This document shows positions 54,140 through 62,757 of a stretch of DNA of 64,000 nucleotides, piece after piece. The stretch lies in assembly GCA_016926735.1 (NCBI GenBank), contig JAFGOA010000066.1, positions 1 to 64,000 on the forward strand, written 5' to 3'. The position numbers and the translations under genes were made by a program. Numbering within the stretch: position 1 is the stretch's first letter; each line of letters starts with the position of its first letter. Below the pieces are notes generated by a model. That model was not told the origin of the DNA, ran no database searches, and worked only from the letters and a program-made list of their open reading frames with translations. This DNA comes from Promethearchaeota archaeon (lineage in GTDB: Archaea; Asgardarchaeota; Lokiarchaeia; Sigyniarchaeales; SOKP01).

Positions 54140-55387
54140 ATGAATAGATTACATCAAATAGGATTTTCAAAATTATCTTCAGTTGAAGATTCACTAAAAA
54201 AAATATTTTCTGTAATTGGATTAACATCTATAATTCAAATTAATACTAAAGATGCTTTAAATCATAATGTAGCTAATAATATTAAAAGTATTGCTGATGT
54301 TCCTTATTTTGATAGATCTGCTATGGACGGATATGCTATAAAGGCAGAAGATACATTTGGAGCTTCTATAAATTCACCTAAATATTTTAAAAAAATTGGA
54401 AAGATAGAAATAGATGAACTATCAAAAATTACAATAAATTCCTTTGAAACAGTAAAAATATCTACAGGTGCTCAAATTCCTGATGGGGCCAATGCCGTGA
54501 TAAAAATTGAGGAAACTGAAATAAAAGGAAATACCATTAAAATCTATAACTCCATAGTTCCTAATGCAAACATTTCTAAACGTGGAAGTGATACAAAAAA
54601 AGGAGAAATCATCATTGAAAATGGTATTCAAATAAAACCAGAACATATAGCATTATTATGTTCTCAAGGTATTCAAAAAATTAACGTAAGAAAAAAACCA
54701 AATATAAGTATTTTCTCCACAGGAAATGAATTAATAGATATAGAAAATACACGTGAAGGTCGACAAATATATGATTCTAATACGCCTATGATCTCAAACT
54801 TAGTTAGAATTTATGGTGGGATAGTAATTGAAGAAAAAATTATTAGAGATAATAAGGATTTAATAAAAAAAGAATTATTAGATGCCTTAAACAAATCAGA
54901 TATAATTATCTTTTCTGGTGGTACATCAGTAGGAACCAGAGATTATCTTCCAGAAATAATGAATCAAATAGCAAAAGTATTAATACATGGTGTTGCTATG
55001 AGACCAGGAGCGCCAATTTTAATTGCAACCAAAAATAATAAGTTAATTTTTTGTTTACCCGGTACTCCAGTTGCTTCTTATATCGGATTTTTGATATTTG
55101 TAGGACCATCTATAAAAAAAAAAATGAATTCAAATATATTGGATCCAAGAGAAAAATGTGTTGCCATAATTAATCAAGATGTTCCTGTTTCTTCTATGGG
55201 ATATATACATAATTTAAGAGTTAAACTAGAGTTCATTAAAAATTCTCTAGTTGCTATTCCAATCAGATTAAAAGGATCAAGCCTAATAAGTTCTTTAACA
55301 AATTCCGATGGAATTGTTGAAATATTACCCTTTCAAGAGGGAATAAAAAAAGGAGATAATGTAATTGTAAAATTACATCCAAAATGA
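54140..55387 (+). CDS. moeA: Molybdopterin molybdenumtransferase MoeA (copy 2)
   Basis: 415 residues. DVPYFDRSAMDGYAIKAED (about 53-71), TGAQIPDGANAVIKIEETE, CSQGIQKINVRKKPNISIF, STGNELIDIEN, FSGGTSVGTRDYLPEIM, HGVAMRPGAPILIA and PGTPVASYIGF follow the MoeA order. It differs clearly from copy 1 (SAMDGYA for SRMDGYA; RPGAP for KPGKP) and so is not a recent duplicate. Last gene of the molybdopterin operon. It starts 6 nt after moaB; 163 nt later a 13-T run marks a likely end. Confidence 0.92.
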   Translation: MNRLHQIGFSKLSSVEDSLKKIFSVIGLTSIIQINTKDALNHNVANNIKSIADVPYFDRSAMDGYAIKAEDTFGASINSPKYFKKIGKIEIDELSKITINSFETVKISTGAQIPDGANAVIKIEETEIKGNTIKIYNSIVPNANISKRGSDTKKGEIIIENGIQIKPEHIALLCSQGIQKINVRKKPNISIFSTGNELIDIENTREGRQIYDSNTPMISNLVRIYGGIVIEEKIIRDNKDLIKKELLDALNKSDIIIFSGGTSVGTRDYLPEIMNQIAKVLIHGVAMRPGAPILIATKNNKLIFCLPGTPVASYIGFLIFVGPSIKKKMNSNILDPREKCVAIINQDVPVSSMGYIHNLRVKLEFIKNSLVAIPIRLKGSSLISSLTNSDGIVEILPFQEGIKKGDNVIVKLHPK

Positions 55388-55550
55388 TATTGTAAATAGA
55401 ATTCTCACAAGAAATAAATTAAATTCTCTCATTTAAAGAAGATTATTGATAATCTGAAAAAATTCTTAATTTCTCATTATAAATATATCACCAATAAAAC
55501 TTATTCAAAAAGATAAAAGTCAATTATATATCTTGTTATAAGCACTAAAA

Positions 55551-55563
55551 TTTTTTTTTTTTT
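55551..55563 (+). terminator. Oligo-T terminator after the molybdopterin operon
   Basis: Thirteen consecutive T between moeA and the MoxR gene, which suggests the two are separate transcripts. Confidence 0.45.
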
Positions 55564-55634
55564 ATTTTATAAGTAGTATTAATTTATTATAATAAAAATT
55601 TAAAATTTGTTTTCATTTTTACATTTACATTATT

Positions 55635-56501
55635 ATGAGTACAGATAAAATAAAAGAGATACAAGAAAAATATAATATCATTGGTAGAGTAGATGAAATT
55701 AGAAAAATCCTATTAGCGCGCTCAGTTGGCAAAAATATCCTTATTGAGGGTGAAGTAGGAGTAGGTAAAACAACTTTAGCAGATGCTATTTCTATATATT
55801 ATGATTCAGATTTTTATCGTATTGATTGTTCTGAAGAGACTCTTACACATAATTTAATTGGGTTTTTTGATCCTCCATTGGTCATTTCAAATGGATATGT
55901 AGAAGATTCTTATGTTTTTGGTCCATTAACATTAGCTATGAAAAATGGTGGATGTCTATTTATAAATGAAATTAATCGAATGCCAGAAAGTACTCAAAAC
56001 TCTTTATTAACAGCTTTAGATGAAAAAATTCTTGAAATACCTAAATTAAAAACAATTACTGCAAAAGATGGATTTTTCATAATAGCTACACTTAATCCTT
56101 CTGCTCATGTTGGAGTCAATGTACTTGGAGAAGCTATAATGGACCGGTTTATTTGGATTAAGCTTGATTATCAATCACCAGAAGAGGAACGAGAAATAAT
56201 TAAACAAGTTTTAGATAATATGAGTAACTTAGATGATAATATTATTGATATTTCACAGAAAATTATTGGAGCTACAAGAAAAATAGTATCAATAAGGAGA
56301 GGAAGCTCCATTAGAGGAGGTATAGATTTAGCAGCCCTAATTTCTCAATATGATAATCATCAAAGTACTCAAAATTGGATAGAAGCAGCAGTAATGGCCT
56401 TATTTAATAAAATTGAACTTGAGGATGGAAGTACTAAAACAAAGAACGAAATTATCTCTGATATTGTATTATCCGTATTAAATAAATCTGATTTTCAGTA
56501 A
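55635..56501 (+). CDS. MoxR-family AAA+ ATPase
   Basis: 288 residues. Walker A GEVGVGKTT (about 39-47), Walker B CLFINEINRM (about 112-121), sensor 1 ATLNPS and sensor 2 region RRGSSIRGGIDLAALI. The length and the short C-terminal lid fit the MoxR/NirQ/CbbQ group, chaperone ATPases that remodel or insert metal cofactors into target enzymes together with a VWA-domain partner. The partner gene follows 17 nt downstream. The neighbouring molybdopterin/tungstate operon makes a metalloenzyme-maturation role plausible, though the T-run between them argues for separate transcription. Confidence 0.9.
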   Translation: MSTDKIKEIQEKYNIIGRVDEIRKILLARSVGKNILIEGEVGVGKTTLADAISIYYDSDFYRIDCSEETLTHNLIGFFDPPLVISNGYVEDSYVFGPLTLAMKNGGCLFINEINRMPESTQNSLLTALDEKILEIPKLKTITAKDGFFIIATLNPSAHVGVNVLGEAIMDRFIWIKLDYQSPEEEREIIKQVLDNMSNLDDNIIDISQKIIGATRKIVSIRRGSSIRGGIDLAALISQYDNHQSTQNWIEAAVMALFNKIELEDGSTKTKNEIISDIVLSVLNKSDFQ

Positions 56502-56518
56502 TCGATGATCTTTCTGAT

Positions 56519-57613
56519 GTGAAATATCAAGAGAGGGAGAATAAAAGATTACATGTAAGAAATACTGATCTTCCCTCAGATAGGGATATCTTACGCTTAG
56601 AAATTATTAGAAAAAAGAAAAAAAGACCAAGTTACTATCAACATCTGGCAAATACATTAGATTATAAACAAATTAAAGAATTAACTTATACTGCAATTGA
56701 ACATAAAAATTTAGAAGCAATACAAGGATTATTAAAATCCAATGTCTATGCAGCCACAGATGCATTAGATTGTGATGATGGAGTACGATTTTTTTCAGAA
56801 AAGGCAAAAGAAAATTCAGGATTTATGCCTGAAGTATATTTCTTTATCAGACGCCCAATATCTGAAAAATATAGATATATTTTCCGAAGATTAGCTCGTC
56901 AAAGTATATTATCATCATCTTTAAAGATTACCAGTAAGGGTATAAGAGGATATAAGAGAAAAACTTTACCCTATTATAAATTAAATATGGTAGAGTTCAA
57001 TATAGATGAAACAATTCAACATAATCCTTTAAAAATACAAAATAAATCACTAACTTATAAAGATATATATGGAATCAAGAGAAAACGTCAGAAAAGAAAA
57101 GTTGTCTTAATTCTTGATACTAGTGGAAGTATGTTTGGGCGACTATTATTAAATGCTGCTTTAACTACTTCAGTATTAGCACATAATCTAGATAAAGAAA
57201 ATTATTCGATTATATTATTCAATTCAACAGCAATGGTTCTAAAAGGAATAAACGAAAAGAAACAAATAAATACAATTATAGATGAAATATTAGATTCTGA
57301 AGCAGTGGGATTTACAAATATTTCAATTGGTCTTGAAAAAGGATTAAATGAATTAAATAAACTTCAAAAAAGATCTAAAAATGAATTTGCTATATTGATC
57401 ACTGATGGAGATTATAATCGTGGTGAAAATCCCATCAATATAGCTAGAAATTTTCCAAAACTTCATGTTATTGGAATACCTCCAGATAATAACGCTAATA
57501 CAGGTATAAATACATGTAAGGAAATTGCAAAACAAGGAAGAGGAAAATTTTTTGCTGTAAATGATTATAAAGAAATACCTTGGACCCTAATAAATATTTT
57601 AGCTAAAAATTAG
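56519..57613 (+). CDS. VWA-domain protein, partner of MoxR ATPase
   Basis: 364 residues from GTG 56519. The N-terminal 185 residues are helical and basic. The C-terminal von Willebrand A domain (about 198-364) has an intact metal-ion site: VLILDTSGSM (D-x-S-x-S), the Thr in AVGFTNIS and the Asp in ILITDGDYNRGENP. MoxR and VWA proteins work as a pair in which the VWA protein recognises the client. Client unknown. No transmembrane helix is visible, so the complex is cytosolic. Confidence 0.88.
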   Translation: MKYQERENKRLHVRNTDLPSDRDILRLEIIRKKKKRPSYYQHLANTLDYKQIKELTYTAIEHKNLEAIQGLLKSNVYAATDALDCDDGVRFFSEKAKENSGFMPEVYFFIRRPISEKYRYIFRRLARQSILSSSLKITSKGIRGYKRKTLPYYKLNMVEFNIDETIQHNPLKIQNKSLTYKDIYGIKRKRQKRKVVLILDTSGSMFGRLLLNAALTTSVLAHNLDKENYSIILFNSTAMVLKGINEKKQINTIIDEILDSEAVGFTNISIGLEKGLNELNKLQKRSKNEFAILITDGDYNRGENPINIARNFPKLHVIGIPPDNNANTGINTCKEIAKQGRGKFFAVNDYKEIPWTLINILAKN

Positions 57614-57826
57614 AGGTAGATGGTTATAAATAACTAAGTGGAAATAGTAATTGACTTGATTCTTCTATAATATTTAAATAGAACAAAATCAAAAATTATT
57701 ATAGAAAAGATTAATTAAAAAGTAAATTTTTAAAAATTTTTGAACAAATTTTTTCTCTTTAATGATCAAAATTTGCAATATTTCAAAATATAAAAAATAA
57801 TATTAAAATCAATAAATGAATCACTC

Positions 57827-58585
57827 ATGAATAAATACACTAGGATGTTTTCAATTGGTTTAGAACACCCAAGTGTTAAGCAAGTTATGGAAATTGCCGA
57901 AGAAATTATAAATGATCATAAAATTTTAAATATAAATTCACTCTATATTAGAGCAAAAAAAAAACTAAAAATTCCTCGTAAAGGACTAAATATAATTATA
58001 GAACTTTTATTAAACAATAAAATTTTAGTAGATCGTTCAAGATATACAAAAAATTCGGTTTTATCTAATGATATACGTAAAAAGATTTATAATCTTCTAC
58101 AAGTTAATATAGGATTACATTTTTCACTAATTAGAAAAATAATTTATTCTGATAATAAATCAGAAAGTTCTGGTGAACTCATTTGGCATTTGGATATGCT
58201 TATGAAATTTAATTATATAAAGAAGGTAAATTTTCATAATTATACTATTTTTATTCCTTCTGATATTGATGATGATATCGGTATTATATCTTTTCTTTTA
58301 AATGATACTTTGAATAATAAAATAATAAATCTATTGATTTCCAATGATACTCTTAAAAAAAAACAGATACACGATATTTTAAAAGAAAAAAGAGAAAATA
58401 TTAACTACCATTTGAATATACTAATTGATAACGACATAATTCAATATACTGACAACAATAAATTAATCTTGAGAAAAGATTTAAGAAAAAAAACCATTAA
58501 ATTATTAAGAGAAATAGTAAAGAAAAAAAAGATAGATTATATGAATGTGAATCAATACACTAATTTAAAGAAGGAGGAGTCTTAA
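57827..58585 (+). CDS. Tandem winged-helix transcription regulator
   Basis: 252 residues with three consecutive helix-turn-helix-like segments: about 30-65 (ILNINSLYIRAKKKLKI and following), 80-125 (NDIRKKIYNLLQVNIGLHFSLIRKIIY, quoted in parts) and 160-215 (DTLNNKIINLLISNDTLKKKQI, then NINYHLNILIDNDII). The last two have the ArsR/MarR-like order helix, recognition helix, wing. No ligand or membrane segment is visible. The stop is 3 nt before the start of the membrane-protein gene, and AAGGAGGAG lies between them, so regulator and putative receptor are made from one message. Confidence 0.75.
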   Translation: MNKYTRMFSIGLEHPSVKQVMEIAEEIINDHKILNINSLYIRAKKKLKIPRKGLNIIIELLLNNKILVDRSRYTKNSVLSNDIRKKIYNLLQVNIGLHFSLIRKIIYSDNKSESSGELIWHLDMLMKFNYIKKVNFHNYTIFIPSDIDDDIGIISFLLNDTLNNKIINLLISNDTLKKKQIHDILKEKRENINYHLNILIDNDIIQYTDNNKLILRKDLRKKTIKLLREIVKKKKIDYMNVNQYTNLKKEES

Positions 58586-58588
58586 AAA

Positions 58589-59875
58589 ATGGAAATCAAT
58601 TGGATTCCAACAGCAATTTCTGATTTTATTGTTAGTTTTATTTGTATAATTGGTACAATTATTATCTTAAAAAAATCAAAAATTAGACATCTAAAATCAA
58701 TTTTTTTCTTCAAATTAACCCTTTTATTCATGAGTTTTTATTCTTTATCCAATGGATTAGCTGATCTATTTATGTATGAATTGTATAAACAATTCCATGG
58801 AATATTCCTTTTTATGTTATCTGTATTTTTAATTATTGGTATTAATTATATCAGAAAAGAAACATTTTTGTCATACCTTTTATTGATTGTTTTTGGATTT
58901 GGATTTTTATTAATTTCTCTAAGTTTTACACCAGGTAATATTCAATCGGCTATAGAATCAGGATTTCATAGAATTATATGGAAAAATGAGTTATCTATAG
59001 TTGGAACATTAATTGAAATTATCACAACATCATATCTTTTTTATTATGGTTTAAAAACACTACAAAATGTTCCAATTTTAATTAGAAAAGATGGTCTACT
59101 ATTTTTCTTTAGTATTTTTACAATTTTTCCACTTAGTATCATAGTATATTTATTTTTCAATATCTCTCCCTATAATATAATAATCTCAAATTTTTTCTTC
59201 TCAATCGGAATGTTAATTTTTATTATTTCTATTTCAAGAGAGCCTAAACTTTTATATATATTACCTTTTACATTATATCGAATTCTTGTAAAAGATAGAG
59301 AAGGATATCCATTGTTTGATCATGATTGGGCTGAATCAAATATAAATGAAACGCTTTTTACAGGTTTTATTAACTCTGTACAAATTATGAGTGAGGAAGT
59401 AATGAAAGTTGGTGGATTATTAGACATTAATCTTAGTGAAGGTATACTTGTTTTACATGAATTGGACTATATTACTATAGGTCTTGTTGCTTCAAAATCC
59501 TCGAGATTATTAAAAGACTCTTTGGTTAATTTTTCAAACGAATTTCAAGATCGATTTCAAAGAGAACTCAAGCAATCAGATAGAGATAAAAACACTTATT
59601 TTTCTGCATATGAATTGATTGATAAATATTTCTCCAATTTTCCTTATAAATTTGTAAAAAGTAGAAGAGATCCACTTTTCTTGATAAACAAACAAAAGCA
59701 AATTCCAATAGCACTTGATAATAAATTAAAAGAGATCTTTAAGGATGAAAAAGACTATAATATAAAAATACAAGAACTGCTCAAAAATCCTTATGGAATA
59801 TCAACTTCATTTTTTGATCTTTATGATGAATTGAAAGAAAAGTATAAATTAAAATTAGGAGAAGATAATAAATAG
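58589..59875 (+). CDS. Multi-helix membrane protein with cytosolic longin/roadblock-like domain (copy 3)
   Basis: 428 residues. About seven hydrophobic helices lie in residues 8-215 and a soluble part follows from about 225. The soluble part begins LYILPFTLYRILVKDREGYPLF and contains LFTGFINSVQIMSEEVM, LHELDYITIGLVASKSSRLL and LVNFSNEFQDRFQREL, the same strand-turn-strand, helix, strand, helix order as copies 1 and 2 (35950, 37125). It has an extra C-terminal helical stretch of about 80 residues. It is co-transcribed with a winged-helix regulator. Function unknown; receptor-like is an inference. Confidence 0.68.
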   Translation: MEINWIPTAISDFIVSFICIIGTIIILKKSKIRHLKSIFFFKLTLLFMSFYSLSNGLADLFMYELYKQFHGIFLFMLSVFLIIGINYIRKETFLSYLLLIVFGFGFLLISLSFTPGNIQSAIESGFHRIIWKNELSIVGTLIEIITTSYLFYYGLKTLQNVPILIRKDGLLFFFSIFTIFPLSIIVYLFFNISPYNIIISNFFFSIGMLIFIISISREPKLLYILPFTLYRILVKDREGYPLFDHDWAESNINETLFTGFINSVQIMSEEVMKVGGLLDINLSEGILVLHELDYITIGLVASKSSRLLKDSLVNFSNEFQDRFQRELKQSDRDKNTYFSAYELIDKYFSNFPYKFVKSRRDPLFLINKQKQIPIALDNKLKEIFKDEKDYNIKIQELLKNPYGISTSFFDLYDELKEKYKLKLGEDNK

Positions 59876-60062
59876 ATATATATTATCTCTATTCTTTTTC
59901 TCCTATTCTATTTTTATAAATAAATGATCTGGAAAAAATTGGTCTAAACTATTTTATAAATGATCTTAAATGCACTTCATCTAATAAAAAAACTTTAATC
60001 TAAAAAATCAACTGCTTTAGATTTAAGTATAAAAAAAAAGAGTCTAATGAAGTGTAAGATAT

Positions 60063-62582
60063 ATGAATAAAAAAAAATTTTTCAAAAAATCAAAATCTAT
60101 AAAATCCTTTATGGGACTTTCTATTATATTGGTTTTATTTAGTATCAATAATTTTTATATTAAACAAACTAATGAAAACAAAGATATAATAATCGATGAT
60201 ACTACAAATCTAAAAAATTCGGGATATTGGAATCTTCCCTATATACATATAAATAATGATAACTGGTCAAATGCCGTATCCCAAGGTTGGTGTAGTGGTG
60301 ATGGTTCAGTGGATACCCCATATACTATTGAAAATGTTACTATAAATGTAATTAGTTCACCTACTGGAAATGGAATTTTTATAAATAATTCTACAAATTA
60401 TTTTATTATTAAAAATTGTACTGTATCTAATTCTTATAGTGGGAATTGGAATGCAGGAATACAATTAAATAACACTTGCAATGGTCAATTGATAAATAAT
60501 GATTTTTCATTAAACACGGGTCATGGTATAATCTTAAGAAACAAATGTAATGATATTGTCATTTCTAATAATTCCATAATTAATAATGATCGGCATGGTA
60601 TACTTCTTGATAATGAATGTAATAATAACATAATTTTTAATAATACAATAGATGATGATGATAAGCTTAATCGCGGTATATTATTAAGATATGATTGTAG
60701 TGATAACATCATCTCAGAAAATGATGTTAGTACACATGAAATTGGAATTTTCTTAACCGTTAATTGTATGAATAATATTATTACAGATAATGATGTCACT
60801 AATAATTATAAGGGAATGGTTATATCTGATCATTGTTCTAATAATTCTATTTTAGAAAATAATGTAAATGACAATGATGTTTATGGAATACAAATGGATA
60901 CTTATTCTTACAACAACACAATTTCAAAAAATAATGTAAATAACCATGATTGGTATGGAATATATATATATGAGTATAGTTATAATAACACCATCTCAGA
61001 AAATTATGTGTCTTATGGTTGGCACGACGGAATATTTTTAGAACATTGTTATAATAGTACTATTTCAAAAAATAATGTTACTAATAATCCTGGTTTTGGT
61101 ATTGAGCTAACTCATGCTGAAGACAATAAAATTTTAGAAAATTATATTCGTAATACCGGAGATGATGGGTTATATCTACACCATAATGCAAATAATAATA
61201 CCATTTCAGATAATACGCTAATTGGCAATGATGGAGGGGGGATATATGTCTATTGGAACTCTGATAATAATACGATTTCAGATAATACTCTAATTGGTAA
61301 TAGTGGAGAAGCAATATATGTCTATACAAACTGTAATGAAAATAGAATCTTGGATAATCATGTAAGTTATAGTGCTTTTGGAATATATCTACTTGACTAC
61401 TGTCATAATAGCACTATTTCAAGAAATACTGTTTCTCATAGTGGATCCACAGGATTCGGAATAAGATTAACCAGATGTTATAATAGCACTATTTCAAAAA
61501 ATAATGTAAGTTATAACCCAAACAATGGTATCTCATTAAATGGTGGTCAAGATGATAAAATCTCAGGAAATCTTATAACAAATAACGGAAATCGTGGAAT
61601 ACAATTATATGGGACTTCTCAAAATAATGATGTCTTTGCCAATTTTATATATGGAAATGGTTATGGAATATATGCAAATCCAACTACTTCTAATAATACC
61701 ATTTATTACAATTATATTTCTGGTAGTATTATTATTAATGCATTTAACGAGGGTATAAATAACTGGAATAATTCTGTGGTTGGAAATTATTGGGATGATT
61801 ATTATGGAATAGATAGTAATAGTGATGGAATTGGTGAAACTCCTTATAATATAACAGGTACAGAGAGTAATAAAGATTATAAACCATTAGTAAATTTCTT
61901 TTTTAGTGAAATACCAAGTGATATCACATATGAAATAGGAACAACAGGTCATACTATTGGATGGACTGTTATTAATATAACAAATATTACTCAAACTTAT
62001 GATTTTAATATTTCAAGAAATGATAATTTATTTGATAGTTTCACTGGTGACCTTGGATTTTATGTTTCATACTCTATTGATGATCTACTTGAAGGAATCC
62101 ATATTTATATAGTAACTAGCAATATACTCGATGAGATAAATCCTATAACAACAACAACTATAACGGTTACTAATATGATACCTGAATTTACATCAGTACC
62201 TAATGATATTTTATATAAAGTAGGAGATACAGGAAATAATATTTCGTGGATTTTTACAGATATCAGTATAAATAATCCTACATATACTATTTCCAGAAAT
62301 GGTTCTCAAATAGTATCGGATACACCATGTTATCCTGGAGTTTCTGTTGAAATTTCTGTTGATGGTCTTAGTGCGGGTGTATATGAATATATTATAGAAA
62401 TTAATGATGGATATGGGAAGTCTAATACAGATATGGTTTTAATTATAGTCACAAGTTCAGCAAAGGGAGATATTGCAGGATATAATTTATGGATTATTGT
62501 TGGTCTGAGTTCTCTGATTTTATTATTCATTATAAAAAAAACCAAATTTCAAAAAAGAACAGTAAAATCTAAAGGATTTTAA
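60063..62582 (+). CDS. Secreted parallel beta-helix repeat protein, C-terminally membrane-anchored
   Basis: 839 residues. A signal-like helix lies at about 13-36. Residues about 75-590 are a right-handed parallel beta-helix of the NosD/pectate-lyase type with recurring 20-25-residue coils (N-N-T-I-S-x-N-x-V/T-x-x-N...G-I-x-L). Two Ig-like modules follow (about 610-700 and 705-790), then a C-terminal transmembrane helix (LWIIVGLSSLILLFII) and a basic tail, the usual archaeal surface anchor. The helix may bind or cleave polysaccharides, but no catalytic triad is evident. It has no dockerin. Near-identical 72-nt units at 61202-61345 reveal recent repeat expansion. Confidence 0.85.
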   Translation: MNKKKFFKKSKSIKSFMGLSIILVLFSINNFYIKQTNENKDIIIDDTTNLKNSGYWNLPYIHINNDNWSNAVSQGWCSGDGSVDTPYTIENVTINVISSPTGNGIFINNSTNYFIIKNCTVSNSYSGNWNAGIQLNNTCNGQLINNDFSLNTGHGIILRNKCNDIVISNNSIINNDRHGILLDNECNNNIIFNNTIDDDDKLNRGILLRYDCSDNIISENDVSTHEIGIFLTVNCMNNIITDNDVTNNYKGMVISDHCSNNSILENNVNDNDVYGIQMDTYSYNNTISKNNVNNHDWYGIYIYEYSYNNTISENYVSYGWHDGIFLEHCYNSTISKNNVTNNPGFGIELTHAEDNKILENYIRNTGDDGLYLHHNANNNTISDNTLIGNDGGGIYVYWNSDNNTISDNTLIGNSGEAIYVYTNCNENRILDNHVSYSAFGIYLLDYCHNSTISRNTVSHSGSTGFGIRLTRCYNSTISKNNVSYNPNNGISLNGGQDDKISGNLITNNGNRGIQLYGTSQNNDVFANFIYGNGYGIYANPTTSNNTIYYNYISGSIIINAFNEGINNWNNSVVGNYWDDYYGIDSNSDGIGETPYNITGTESNKDYKPLVNFFFSEIPSDITYEIGTTGHTIGWTVINITNITQTYDFNISRNDNLFDSFTGDLGFYVSYSIDDLLEGIHIYIVTSNILDEINPITTTTITVTNMIPEFTSVPNDILYKVGDTGNNISWIFTDISINNPTYTISRNGSQIVSDTPCYPGVSVEISVDGLSAGVYEYIIEINDGYGKSNTDMVLIIVTSSAKGDIAGYNLWIIVGLSSLILLFIIKKTKFQKRTVKSKGF
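61202..61345 (+). repeat. Two tandem 72-nt units inside the beta-helix gene
   Basis: Both units encode one 24-residue coil with the core TISDNTLIGN...IYVY. At the DNA level the first halves (CATTTCAGATAATACGCTAA and its counterpart at 61274) differ by only a few bases. This is the clearest recently copied unit; further single-coil similarities (ATAATAGCACTATTTCAA) recur at about 61052, 61409 and 61480. Confidence 0.75.
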
Positions 62583-62757
62583 AAAATAATAATTATCTTT
62601 TTTTTTTAATAGAAGATATAACTGACTCTGATTTTTTTAATAAAATTTATTATCTATTTAATATAGTTATTAAAAATTAAAACCCACATTCTTTTTTAAT
62701 AATTATATTCAATATTTTATTTATAACATCACAAAATTAACATAAAGAGATTATATA

